Shown: one piece after another, positions 1-7,578 of the stretch | Layout: each line of letters starts with the position of its first letter | Position numbering within the stretch: position 1 is the stretch's first letter | NCBI GenBank assembly: GCA_023437755.1 | Contig: JAEZFJ010000317.1 | Location: 1 to 24,284 of the forward strand | Reading direction: 5' to 3' | DNA: 24,284 bases | Origin: Pseudomonadota bacterium | GTDB taxonomy: Bacteria; Pseudomonadota; Alphaproteobacteria; Rhizobiales; Devosiaceae | Position numbers and translations under genes: made by a program | Notes under the pieces: model-generated | Told to the model about the DNA's origin: nothing | Database searches by the model: none | The model's input: only the letters and a program-made list of their open reading frames with translations

Positions 1-135
1 GGGAAAGAACGAGACGAACAAGCGGGAATTTCCTTCTGGCGCATCGGCGAAGAGCGACGGTCGGCGGCATCAAGTCACAATTCGTCGCGAATTGAAACGA
101 CCGGCTGGCAACCGGCCGAAGCTGTCACCGCACAA

Positions 136-1302
136 TCATGGCGATTTTGTCGCCGACGCGACCGACAAGCCGATGGCAGCAGCCACCAGCAGCACACAAG
201 CCGCCAGCAGCGACGGCGCGACGAAGCTGCCGGTGCGGTCGGCGATGAAGCCGGCGACCAGCGGTCCGAGAATCTGGCCGATGCCGAAGGATACGGTCAT
301 CAGCGCCAGCGCGCGTCGCGGCGCCTGAGGGGCCAGCTGACGGCCGAGCTGCAGGCCGATGGCGGTCGCGGCGATGAAGGTGAAGCCGAGGAGCGCGCCA
401 CCCAGCAGCGGGCCGGTCGCGCCGCCAACCGCGACGCTTATCGCCACGCCCACGGCCTCGACCACGCAGCCCAGGGCGAAGGCGGTTGCGAGCCTCGTAC
501 GGCGGCCGAAGCGGTCCCACAAATAGACGGAGGGGATGCCGGCCAGCCCGGTGACGAGCCAGACGCCGGCCTCGAACAGCCGGCCGCCGTCGTTCGACCG
601 TACGATCGCCACCAGGAAGGTCGCGGTGACGATGTAGCCGCAGCCGAACAGGCCATAGGCGACGATGAGGCGCAGCAAGGGGCCGCTGCGCGGCAGGCCC
701 GGCTCGCGGCCCGGCGTGCCGGTCACGGCCGGACCGCGGTCGATGAGCAGGGCCGCTGCGGCAAAACCGAGCCCCGAAAGGGCAGCCGACCACAACCAGC
801 CCGCGGGCCACGCAGCCTGCTGCGAAAGCAGGACCACGATCATCAAGGCCGAGATCGAGATCCCGACGGCGACGCCGGCGAAATGCACCGCCTGCAGGTC
901 GCCGCGCCGCGCCACCGCCAGATGGCTGAAAACGATGGTGGTGAGGAAGACCATGACAAAGGCGCTCGCCACGCCCGCGGCGAAGCGGATGGCCAGGAAG
1001 GCGGCGACGCTGACGGTCAGCCCCATGGCGGCGGAAAGCAAGGCGGAAGTGGCCAGAGCGGCGAGCATGATGGCGCGCTCGCGCCCGTGCGCCCAGCCGC
1101 CGGCGGCGAGGAAGGCGCCGACGAGATAGCCCAGATAGTTGGACGCCGCGATCAGCCCGGCATCGCCGGCGGAGAGACCGCGCTCGTCCATCATGCCGGG
1201 CAGGATCGGCGTATAGACGAAGCGGCCGAAGCCCATCGCGACGACCATGGCGATCATGCCGCCAATGGCGAAGCGGTAGGGATTGGCGGGAGGCGGGGTC
1301 AT
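136..1302 (-). CDS. MFS transporter, YbfB/YjiJ-like
   Basis: A 388-residue integral membrane protein made almost entirely of hydrophobic helices (about 12). The first helix carries FGRFVYTPILPGM (about residues 25-37), typical of the YbfB/YjiJ branch of the major facilitator superfamily. The loop between the N- and C-terminal halves carries WDRFGRRTR, a classical MFS cytoplasmic loop motif. It should be an inner-membrane, proton-coupled exporter or importer; the substrate cannot be read from sequence. The ATG at 1302 gives a normal short N-terminus before helix 1, but the ribosome site is weak. It lies 76 nt downstream of the BCCT carrier gene on the same strand and could be co-transcribed with it. 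The family call is firm; the substrate is unknown. Confidence 0.85.
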   Translation of the reverse strand: MTPPPANPYRFAIGGMIAMVVAMGFGRFVYTPILPGMMDERGLSAGDAGLIAASNYLGYLVGAFLAAGGWAHGRERAIMLAALATSALLSAAMGLTVSVAAFLAIRFAAGVASAFVMVFLTTIVFSHLAVARRGDLQAVHFAGVAVGISISALMIVVLLSQQAAWPAGWLWSAALSGLGFAAAALLIDRGPAVTGTPGREPGLPRSGPLLRLIVAYGLFGCGYIVTATFLVAIVRSNDGGRLFEAGVWLVTGLAGIPSVYLWDRFGRRTRLATAFALGCVVEAVGVAISVAVGGATGPLLGGALLGFTFIAATAIGLQLGRQLAPQAPRRALALMTVSFGIGQILGPLVAGFIADRTGSFVAPSLLAACVLLVAAAIGLSVASATKSP

Positions 1303-1378
1303 GGCCGGACCATATTTCCCGCGCCCGCCATTGCAAGGACGTGACGCCGGCCAACGGTAGGGCCAGAGAGGTCCCGCG

Positions 1379-2881
1379 TCAGGCCATGGCGCGCCGCTCC
1401 GTCACCAGGCCACGCCACGTGGCGACCATCATCAGGACGAGCAGCAGGGCGAAGGGAAACCCGGTCGCAATGGCTCCTGCCTGGAGTGCGGCCAGGCCGC
1501 CGCCGAGCAGCAGCACCACCGCGACCACGCCTTCGAAAACCGCCCAGAAGACACGCTGCGCCACCGGCGCATCGGTCTTGCCGCCAGCCGTGATGGTGTC
1601 GATGACCAGCGAACCCGAATCGGAAGAGGTGACGAAGAACGCCATCACGAGCACGATGCCGATCAGCGACGACACGCCCGCCAGGGGCAGGTCGGCCAGC
1701 ATGCGGAACAGGGACAGTTCCGGCACGTAGTCGGTCACCGTCTGCTGCACGCCGGTGTAGCCCTCGACGATGAACTGCTGCAGCGCGGTGCCGCCGAAGG
1801 TGGTCATCCACAGGATCGACACAAGGGTCGGGATGATGAGCACGCAGGTGATGAACTCGCGCACGGTGCGGCCGCGCGAGACCCGGGCGATGAACATGCC
1901 GACGAAGGGCGACCAGGAGATCCACCAGGCCCAGTAGAACAGCGTCCAGGCATCGATCCAGGGGGTGGGCTGATAGGCGTAGATGTTGAAGGTTCGCAGG
2001 ACCAGGGTGTTCAGGTAGAGGCCCAGGTTCTGCACGAAGTCGCGGAACAGCAGGCCGGTTGGTCCGGTCACCAGCACAAAGAGCATCAGCAGGATGGCGA
2101 CGACGATATTGATTTCCGAGAGGATGCGGACACCCTTGTCGATCCCGGTGATCACCGACACGGTGGCCAGCGCAGTGACAAACGCGATCACCGGCAGTTG
2201 CACCTCGAGCCCCAGGGGCAAGCCGAACAGATAGGTCAGGCCGGCGTTGATCTGCGAGACGCCGACGCCCATCGAGGTGGCGATGCCGAACATGGTGCCG
2301 ACGATGGCGAAGACGTCCACCACGTGTCCTATCGGGCCGTTGATACGCTCCCTGAGCAGCGGGTAGAGCCCTGAGCGTATGGTCAGGGGCAGGTTGTAGC
2401 GGTAGCCGAAATAGGCCAGCGACAGGCCGACGACCGCGTAGACGGCCCAGGCATGGATGCCCCAGTGGAAGAAGGTGACCGACATGGCCTCGCGCACGGC
2501 TTCAACCGAGCGCGGCTCGGCCGTGGGCGGCGCCATGAAATGCGTCATCGGCTCGCCCACGGCGTAGAACATGAGCCCGATGCCCATGCCAGCGGCGAAG
2601 AGCATGGCGATCCAGGACACGAACTTGAAGTCGGGGGTGGAATCGTCGGGGCCCAGCTTGAGGCGCCCGGTCCGGCCGAGGCAGAGCAGCAGGACCCCCA
2701 CCAGGAAAACCCCGACGGCGAGGAGGTAGAACCAGCCGAAACTGGCAAGGATGCCGGTCTGGACCGAGCCAAACACCTCCTGCGCCTGATTGGGAAAGAT
2801 CACTCCAATGGCCAGGACAACGCCTATTACGAAGACCGCGCCAAAGAACACTGGCGGATCGATGACGAAGCGCTTGAACAT
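1379..2881 (-). CDS. BCCT family betaine/choline/carnitine-type transporter
   Basis: A 500-residue carrier of the betaine-choline-carnitine transporter family. Such proteins import quaternary-ammonium solutes using sodium or proton gradients, usually for osmoprotection or as a carbon/nitrogen source. The family is recognised from the G-rich segment FAAGMGIGLMFYAVGEP, the WGIHAW segment, and the FYWAWWISWSPFVGMFIARVS signature that forms the substrate-binding helix. GMGIGL rather than GMGVGL is a small variation. I placed the start at the ATG at 2881 (MFKRFVIDPPVFF), where family similarity begins. An in-frame ATG at 2929 and a longer open frame to 3196 exist but add a low-quality leader. The protein ends right after the last helix (TERRAMA), so it lacks the long C-terminal osmosensing tail of BetP-like members. 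Substrate and ion are not determined. Confidence 0.88.
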   Translation of the reverse strand: MFKRFVIDPPVFFGAVFVIGVVLAIGVIFPNQAQEVFGSVQTGILASFGWFYLLAVGVFLVGVLLLCLGRTGRLKLGPDDSTPDFKFVSWIAMLFAAGMGIGLMFYAVGEPMTHFMAPPTAEPRSVEAVREAMSVTFFHWGIHAWAVYAVVGLSLAYFGYRYNLPLTIRSGLYPLLRERINGPIGHVVDVFAIVGTMFGIATSMGVGVSQINAGLTYLFGLPLGLEVQLPVIAFVTALATVSVITGIDKGVRILSEINIVVAILLMLFVLVTGPTGLLFRDFVQNLGLYLNTLVLRTFNIYAYQPTPWIDAWTLFYWAWWISWSPFVGMFIARVSRGRTVREFITCVLIIPTLVSILWMTTFGGTALQQFIVEGYTGVQQTVTDYVPELSLFRMLADLPLAGVSSLIGIVLVMAFFVTSSDSGSLVIDTITAGGKTDAPVAQRVFWAVFEGVVAVVLLLGGGLAALQAGAIATGFPFALLLVLMMVATWRGLVTERRAMA

Positions 2882-3340
2882 GGCCGTCCACAGCCTGCCA
2901 GTGCATCGCACGCGGCGATGAACCTCCATCAAGAAGTCTTTCGGGCTCGACGAGTTCCCTGCCCCCTGCGCTGCCAAGAGTTGTTGCCGACAAGCCGCTC
3001 GCCCGCCGTTACCGGCAGCGGCACTGTCAAAGTGTATTGCTGCTGCCCAACTACGGCCGCAAACTGGCAGCTCGCCTTGGAGGGAAGGCGTTTTGGCGGC
3101 GCTTGAGCAGGGCTCGCGCCGCCGCTTTTTTTGCCGGCGTGGAAGCCGTCGACCGAAATGTCTCCGCAATGTCAAATGACAATGCTCTCCCCACACGATG
3201 GGGGTATAGTGCAGGCAGACTGAGGGGGCTCCCGGCCTGCATCCGGGAATGGCACTCGCTCCTCAGGCGTTCCCTGCGCACTCGAATCAGGACCTGTCGA
3301 GCCGCATCCGTGGCCCGATCCTCACGCTGGGGAGGACGAG
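2882..3340. other. Intergenic region between the BCCT carrier and the response regulator
   Basis: This 459-nt gap separates two divergent genes and should hold both promoters, but I found no convincing -35/-10 pair. Its clear structure is a double hairpin with T-tracts on the plus strand (3073-3132, listed separately). The open frames crossing the gap look like GC-driven shadows without recognisable motifs. Confidence 0.6.
3073..3132 (+). terminator. Tandem rho-independent terminators with no upstream plus-strand gene
   Basis: Hairpin 1: CGCCTT (3073-3078) pairs with AAGGCG (3085-3090) around GGAGGG and is followed by TTTT. Hairpin 2: GGCGGCGC (3095-3102) pairs with GCGCCGCC (3116-3123). It has an inner GAGC/GCTC helix and is followed by a run of seven T (3126-3132). 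Both have terminator form only on the plus strand, but the nearest upstream gene is on the minus strand. They may end a short RNA antisense to the BCCT leader. Confidence 0.6.
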
Positions 3341-3703
3341 ATGTCCGCCGGGAAACGCATCCTCATCGTCGAAGACGAGGTCCTGATCGCGCTCGATATG
3401 GAGAGCATACTGGCCGAGTTCGGTCATACCGTCGAGGTCGCGGCATCAGTCGCCGAGGCAGACTCGATCCTCGCGGCCAGGAGGATCGATGTCGCGGTGC
3501 TCGACTACCAGTTGCAGGACGGCACCTCCATGCCACTGGCGGGCAAGCTGCGCGGGCTGCACGTTCCCTTCGTGATCTGTTCCGGCAACAGCGCGCTGGA
3601 AGACCTGGCCGACGCCTTTCGCAACGCGCCCGTGCTGGCCAAGCCATTCTCTACGGCCGCCTTCCTCGATGCGTTGACAACAGCCGCGAGCCGCGATCAC
3701 TGA
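3341..3703 (+). CDS. Single-domain response regulator (CheY-like receiver)
   Basis: A 120-residue protein consisting only of a receiver domain. Acidic pocket residues are E11/D12, the phosphoacceptor is D55 in VAVLDYQLQDG, the switch serine is S81 in VICSGN, and the conserved lysine is K101 in LAKPF. It would accept a phosphoryl group from a histidine kinase and act by protein contact, since there is no DNA-binding or enzyme domain. No kinase gene is nearby, so its partner is encoded elsewhere. A strong ribosome site (GGGAGG just before ATG at 3341) fixes the start. It is monocistronic and convergent with the SH3 gene 38 nt downstream. The pathway is unknown. Confidence 0.9.
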   Translation: MSAGKRILIVEDEVLIALDMESILAEFGHTVEVAASVAEADSILAARRIDVAVLDYQLQDGTSMPLAGKLRGLHVPFVICSGNSALEDLADAFRNAPVLAKPFSTAAFLDALTTAASRDH

Positions 3704-3741
3704 AGCAATCGCGAGGGCTGTGCGACAGGGCAGCCGGCCAG

Positions 3742-4245
3742 CTACTCGCCGGACAGGAACCGGCGGTTCACCCAGCCTTCGTAGCCGTCGGCCCGGACCT
3801 TTTGCCAGCCGCCGACCGCATAGGGCAGGAATGAGATTTCGCACTGCCGGCGGGAAAGCACCGTGAGCACCCGTGACGTCGGGGCGGGAAAGGCCCTGAG
3901 GTTCAGGCCGTCGCCGCGGGCAACACCGGTCACGCAGTACATGGCGGGCGAGACCATCGAGATGTAGCGGCTGTTCACCCAGCCGGAGTTGTGACCGTCC
4001 TCGACCGGACACCACGAGCCCCGGCACTCGCCGGTGACGATGACGCCGCACTGGCCATAGCGCAGGCTGGTGACCACCCTGGCACTGGCGCTGGGCCTCG
4101 ATCGAACGTTCAGCACGTCCGAGCTCTTGACGTTGATGACGCAGTGCTCCTCGCCTTCGACCACCTGGGCCGATGCTGGGATGACACCCAGCGGCGAGAG
4201 CAGGGCGGCCAGGAACGCGACGACGAGGATGCGGGCGATGGTCAT
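3742..4245 (-). CDS. Secreted protein with two bacterial SH3 domains
   Basis: A 167-residue protein with a signal peptide (hydrophobic residues 4-24, cleavage likely after ASA-Q around 26/27). Two SH3b repeats follow. The first spans about 35-96 (LNVRSRPS then GWVNSRYI) and the second about 104-165 (LNLRAFPAP then GWVNRRFL). Paired cysteines in each repeat (C35, C66, C74, C79 and C104, C135) suggest disulfides and a periplasmic location. SH3b domains commonly bind peptidoglycan or mediate cell-envelope contacts; no catalytic domain is present, so this is a binding or structural protein. The start is fixed by GGAGG seven nt before ATG at 4245. That ribosome site lies inside a small hairpin (see 4252-4268). 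Confidence 0.85.
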   Translation of the reverse strand: MTIARILVVAFLAALLSPLGVIPASAQVVEGEEHCVINVKSSDVLNVRSRPSASARVVTSLRYGQCGVIVTGECRGSWCPVEDGHNSGWVNSRYISMVSPAMYCVTGVARGDGLNLRAFPAPTSRVLTVLSRRQCEISFLPYAVGGWQKVRADGYEGWVNRRFLSGE

Positions 4246-4251
4246 GATGAA

Positions 4252-4268
4252 GCCTCCAAGGTGGAGGC
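4252..4268 (-). promoter_or_regulatory. Hairpin overlapping the ribosome-binding site of the SH3 gene
   Basis: On the minus-strand mRNA GCCTCC pairs with GGAGGC across a 5-nt loop. The 3' arm contains the GGAGG Shine-Dalgarno of the SH3-domain gene. Folding would partly hide the ribosome site, so translation could respond to structure. The 6-bp stem is seen; regulation is inferred. Confidence 0.4.
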
Positions 4269-4317
4269 ACCCTGCCAGCCCGCGTGTGAACTCCGGCTGA
4301 ACAGCGCGCTCGACGGC

Positions 4318-4617
4318 CTAGTCGCGGTCGAGCTTCTGCGCATCTTCGACCCGCTCGGCCAGGTCGATATCGCTGTCGGACGAATCCCGTCCGCTCTCAT
4401 CGATGCGCACCAGCGACGAAATCAGGGCCCGCAGCGCCTGGTTCTGGGCCGAGTGTCGCTCCTCCATCAGGAACGCGCCGATGTCGTAGCTCTTGCCGAC
4501 CCCGCCGGAAGCGGCATTGGGCACATGCCACACCGATACGGTGTTCTCGCCGCTCGACATGAGCAGCCACCGATCGCCGTTCTCGCTCGTGTAGAAAACG
4601 CGCTCACCGTTGCTCAT
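4318..4617 (-). CDS. Small protein of unknown function
   Basis: I do not recognise this family. The 99-residue protein begins MSNGERVFYTSENGDRWLL, a beta-rich start with aromatic residues and an HVPNAASGG segment. It ends in a strongly charged helix (RIDESGRDSSDSDIDLAERVEDAQKLD). No signal peptide or membrane segment is seen, so it is probably cytoplasmic. The start at 4617 is preferred over an upstream in-frame ATG because AGGAG sits 8 nt before it and the upstream stretch looks non-coding. It lies between the winged-helix gene and the SH3 gene on the same strand, with gaps of 118 and 72 nt. Similar small proteins with an N-terminal ExxxYTSxNGDRW-like stretch are known to me only as hypotheticals in this bacterial order. 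Confidence 0.72.
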   Translation of the reverse strand: MSNGERVFYTSENGDRWLLMSSGENTVSVWHVPNAASGGVGKSYDIGAFLMEERHSAQNQALRALISSLVRIDESGRDSSDSDIDLAERVEDAQKLDRD

Positions 4618-4735
4618 TCCCGTGTCTCCTGCAGACGAATGCTCCAGCAACAACGCACGAGCCCCCGCTTCGGACGCGGATCCGCCGGCTGCGAACACTC
4701 GATCACCTACCAGGTCAACGCCGTCGGCTATGTTC

Positions 4736-5053
4736 CTATTCGCTGGAGAGCCGGGCCGATCGCGCCGCAGCGTTGGCGAGAAGCCCCGAATTCAGCTCGT
4801 ACGACTTCGTGCGGCCATCGAACCGCACCCATCCGGCCTGAACCAGGGTCCGCAGCACCGAATGACAGTGGCTCCTCGTGAGGGCCAGGCTCCGCGAGAG
4901 CTCTGCTGCGGTTACCGCATAGGCCGTTTCGCTCAGGTAGTTCAGGATCGCCACTGCGTTCAGCACCGCAGGTACGAGGTGGCCCGTCGGCAGAGCCCAA
5001 CCCTGCGGACTGTCCTTGGGGTCCGTGGGGGCGGTGGTGTCTTGTGGGGGCAT
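4736..5053 (-). CDS. IclR-type winged-helix DNA-binding protein lacking the effector domain
   Basis: A 105-residue protein. Residues 26-95 (VPAVLNAVAILNYL, then TAAELSRSLALTRSHCHSVL, then GWVRFDGRTKSYELNSGLL) match the N-terminal winged helix-turn-helix of IclR regulators, including the final YELNSGLL strand. Normal IclR proteins are about 250 residues, with a ligand-binding domain after this point. Here the protein stops about 10 residues past the wing, and the next 118 nt show no continuation in any frame, so it is a natural short form or an old truncation. It probably binds DNA as a dimer and is divergent from the PQQ dehydrogenase operon, making it the likely local regulator. The start is ATG at 5053, preceded by AGGTGA. 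Three operator-like half-sites lie just upstream. Confidence 0.82.
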   Translation of the reverse strand: MPPQDTTAPTDPKDSPQGWALPTGHLVPAVLNAVAILNYLSETAYAVTAAELSRSLALTRSHCHSVLRTLVQAGWVRFDGRTKSYELNSGLLANAAARSARLSSE

Positions 5054-5056
5054 CTA

Positions 5057-5078
5057 TCACCTGTTGTGAATTGCTCAC
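5057..5078. promoter_or_regulatory. Candidate operator: three alternating TCAC/GTGA half-sites
   Basis: TCAC at 5057, GTGA at 5066 and TCAC at 5075 are spaced exactly 9 bp apart. They form two overlapping inverted repeats (TCAC-N5-GTGA and GTGA-N5-TCAC). They sit 4-25 bp upstream of the winged-helix gene start and 147 bp upstream of the dehydrogenase start. Autoregulation, and control of the divergent operon, is an inference from position and symmetry. Confidence 0.45.
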
Positions 5079-5156
5079 GTTGGCGCCGGAACCGGGATCG
5101 AAAGACAGGCGGGGATCGAGGCTTCGACGCAAGGCAATAACCCACATTGGAATCTC

Positions 5157-5194
5157 TGCCGCGTCGATGCGGCAAAAGCCCCTAAGCGGCTTTT
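5157..5194 (+). promoter_or_regulatory. Two consecutive hairpins in the leader of the PQQ dehydrogenase gene
   Basis: TGCCGC (5157-5162) pairs with GCGGCA (5169-5174). Immediately after, AAAAGCC (5174-5180) pairs with GGCTTTT (5188-5194). The second resembles a weak terminator with only four T, and both lie before the AGGAG ribosome site at 5214-5218. They could be an attenuator or a 5' stabilising structure. Confidence 0.4.
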
Positions 5195-5224
5195 CGCCAC
5201 GTTCTTCAAGGGCAGGAGTACTAC

Positions 5225-6937
5225 ATGAAGACAAACCTCAATCGCGTCCTCCTCGGAGGGGTGGCAGCAGCAGTGCTGACCACGTTCGCCGGCGGTGCCA
5301 TTGCCGACGACGTGACCTATGAGCGTTTGGCCAATCCCGAGCCGGGCAACTGGCTTACCAACAACCGCACCTACGACTCGAACCGGTATTCGCCGCTCAC
5401 CGAGATCACCAAGGACAACGTGAAGGATCTCAAGGTCGCCTTCACCGTCCCGCTCAAGCCCGGCTCGACCGGCGCCGGCGCCTTCGCCAGCTCGCTGCAG
5501 GGCACGCCGCTCGTCGATGGCGGCATCATGTTCATGTCGGACGGCTGGGGCCGGATCTATCGCATCGACCTCACCAAGGGCGATCGCGGCTACATCGACT
5601 GGATCTTCGATCCGGATACCGACAGCGAGCTGGCCACCGGCATCCTGAACAACCGCGGCGTCGCGCTCTATGGCGACTCGATCTACTCCGTTACCCCGGA
5701 TTGCGGCCTGGTTCGCGTGAACAAGGAAACCGGCGAGCTGATCTGGCGCGTCGAGATGCAGCAGAACCCGGTCGAGTACTGCACGATGGCGCCGCTCGCC
5801 ATCGACGGCAAGATCATCGTCGGCCCGGCCGGCGGCGACGGCCCGATGCGCGGCCGCCTCGAGGCCTACAACCCGGAAGACGGCTCGGTGATCTGGGATT
5901 TCCAGACCATCGTCGACGCTTCCTATGAAACCGGCGCCGAGACCGGTGGCGGTGCAGTCTGGGTGACCGGTGCATACGACACCGAGCGCAACGAGCTGGT
6001 CTGGGGTATCGGCAACCCGTATCCCGACTGGGAGCCCTCCAAGCGCCCGGGCGACAACCTCTACACCAACTCGACCGTTGCGCTGAACGCCGACACTGGC
6101 GAGATCAACTGGCACTTCCAGTACACGCCGAACGACAGCTGGGACTTCGACGAAGTCGGCACCCAGCAGCTGATCACCGCCAATATCGACGGCGAGGATC
6201 GCAAGCTCGTCAGCCACTTCGGCCGTAACGGCTTCTACTACGACCTCGACGCCACCAACGGCTCCTACGTCAACGGTTCGCAGTACGCCAAGAAGGTCAC
6301 CTGGACGAAGGGCATCGAGCCCAAGACCGGCATGCCGCTCGAGTACGATCCGACCCTGAAGGTGCAGAAGTACCTGCCCGAGACGCGCATGGACTTCGAA
6401 CTGATGGCGATGCCGTTCGAGTTCGAGTTCTGCCCGTACTGGGAAGGCGGCGTGAACATGTTCCCGACCACCTACAGCCAGAAGACGAAGCTGGTCTATG
6501 GCCTGCTGATGGAAGGCTGCACCTACAACCCGGGCAGCCGTCCGGACGACGAGAAGAACCACATCACCGGCGCTCTGGTCTCCATCGACCCGACCACCGG
6601 CGCCGTGGTCCAGCGGCATGAGTTCCCGGCTACGGGTCGTGGCGGCACCGTCTCGACCGCCGGCGGCATCGTGTTCGGTACGAGCTCGGACGGCGACATC
6701 TTCGCCCTCGACGACACCACGCTCGAGCGCCTGTGGAACTTCAACGTCGGCACCATGGTGGACGCGCCGCCGATCACCTTCGAGATCAATGGCAAGCAGT
6801 ACCTCGCCATTGCGATCGGACCGGGCGGCGTGGGCCTTGGCTTCCACAAGTACCCGGACAAGAGCTCGGACGCCGAAGCGGCCATCGCCGCCAAGCAGTT
6901 CCAGCCTGCGTCGACGATGTACTTCTTCGCGCTCTAA
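5225..6937 (+). CDS. PQQ-dependent alcohol dehydrogenase (methanol/ethanol dehydrogenase family), periplasmic
   Basis: A 570-residue quinoprotein with a signal peptide (residues 1-28, cleavage near AIA-DD). It follows the eight-bladed propeller pattern, with tryptophan-docking repeats such as NKETGELIWRVE and NADTGEINWHFQ. Visible active-site features are NRG at 143-145, W246 in TGGGAVW (PQQ stacking), N264 in NPYPDW (metal ligand) and the catalytic Asp in PNDSWDFD (D304/D307). D309, two residues after D307, matches the extra Asp seen in lanthanide-using members. Two oddities: the usual vicinal Cys-Cys beside PQQ is replaced by T138-G139, and the Glu metal ligand aligns with D205. It should oxidise an alcohol in the periplasm and reduce the cytochrome encoded next. 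Devosia deoxynivalenol-oxidising quinoproteins (DepA type) are relatives worth comparing; the substrate is unknown. No heme domain is attached. AGGAG lies 6 nt before ATG. Confidence 0.93.
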   Translation: MKTNLNRVLLGGVAAAVLTTFAGGAIADDVTYERLANPEPGNWLTNNRTYDSNRYSPLTEITKDNVKDLKVAFTVPLKPGSTGAGAFASSLQGTPLVDGGIMFMSDGWGRIYRIDLTKGDRGYIDWIFDPDTDSELATGILNNRGVALYGDSIYSVTPDCGLVRVNKETGELIWRVEMQQNPVEYCTMAPLAIDGKIIVGPAGGDGPMRGRLEAYNPEDGSVIWDFQTIVDASYETGAETGGGAVWVTGAYDTERNELVWGIGNPYPDWEPSKRPGDNLYTNSTVALNADTGEINWHFQYTPNDSWDFDEVGTQQLITANIDGEDRKLVSHFGRNGFYYDLDATNGSYVNGSQYAKKVTWTKGIEPKTGMPLEYDPTLKVQKYLPETRMDFELMAMPFEFEFCPYWEGGVNMFPTTYSQKTKLVYGLLMEGCTYNPGSRPDDEKNHITGALVSIDPTTGAVVQRHEFPATGRGGTVSTAGGIVFGTSSDGDIFALDDTTLERLWNFNVGTMVDAPPITFEINGKQYLAIAIGPGGVGLGFHKYPDKSSDAEAAIAAKQFQPASTMYFFAL

Positions 6938-6947
6938 GTGAGCCGAC

Positions 6948-6991
6948 GGCCAGCGCGGCGGTGATGCCGCCGCGCTGGCCATTTCTGTTTT
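6948..6991 (+). terminator. Strong intercistronic hairpin after the PQQ dehydrogenase gene
   Basis: A perfect 14-bp stem (6948-6961 with 6967-6980, loop TGATG) is followed by ATTTCTGTTTT. It lies 10 nt after the dehydrogenase stop and 35 nt before the cytochrome start. It may be a partial terminator or an mRNA-stabilising hairpin giving more dehydrogenase than downstream product. Confidence 0.7.
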
Positions 6992-7025
6992 CCGGGGTTT
7001 CAAGACCCACCACGAGGTTGTCTGC

Positions 7026-7574
7026 ATGTCTCTCGCCATCACCGCTTCTCTCAGGAAGCTGGCCCTGCCGCTGGCCGTTCTGGCGCTCTCCGTCCTTTCC
7101 GCCCCGGCGCTGGCCCAGGATACCGCCGAAGTCGCAGCCGCCGATCCGGCGCTGGTCCAGGAAGGTTTCGCCGTGTGGAAGAAGCAGGATTGCATCGGCT
7201 GCCACGGCTGGGCCGGCAACGGTGAGCGCATCGGCGAAAACCCGACCGGCCCGAACCTGCGCGCCCTCGACTACGATGCGGCGACGCTGAAGGAAGTCAT
7301 CCTGTGCGGCCGCCCCGGCACGGCGATGCCGTCGCATGACCCGCGGGCCTATTCGGATGACCGCTGCTACGGCATGACCAGGGCCGACCTCGCCGGCCAG
7401 GACATCCTGAAGGGCCGCGACATGTCCAGTGCCGAAGCCGACGCGCTCGTCGCCTACATGGAGGCCAGCATGCTCGGCCGTCCGACCGAGCCGAGCCTCG
7501 AAGATTGCCAGGCCTTCTACGGCGGCAAGCCGTTCTGCAAGAAGTACCCGACCGCCGAGTCGCAGGGCCTCTAG
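7026..7574 (+). CDS. Periplasmic c-type cytochrome, electron acceptor of the PQQ dehydrogenase
   Basis: A 182-residue protein with a signal peptide (residues 1-30, cleavage after ALA-Q). It has one heme-binding CIGCH motif at residues 56-60, followed by GxxGNGE, and a likely axial methionine M101 in GTAMPSHD. Four further cysteines (C94, C114, C161, C171) could form two disulfides. Class I cytochromes with this CxxCHGxxGxG pattern accompany PQQ alcohol dehydrogenases and take electrons one at a time from PQQH2 to a terminal oxidase. Position right after the dehydrogenase gene supports that role. The start is fixed by GAGG about 8 nt before ATG at 7026, and the signal peptide begins there. Confidence 0.92.
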   Translation: MSLAITASLRKLALPLAVLALSVLSAPALAQDTAEVAAADPALVQEGFAVWKKQDCIGCHGWAGNGERIGENPTGPNLRALDYDAATLKEVILCGRPGTAMPSHDPRAYSDDRCYGMTRADLAGQDILKGRDMSSAEADALVAYMEASMLGRPTEPSLEDCQAFYGGKPFCKKYPTAESQGL

Positions 7575-7578
7575 GCCC

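Noticed and set aside
5075..7231. A 718-codon open frame on the minus strand
   Set aside because: It is antisense to the PQQ dehydrogenase gene, which has clear motifs. The antisense product shows only compositional bias.
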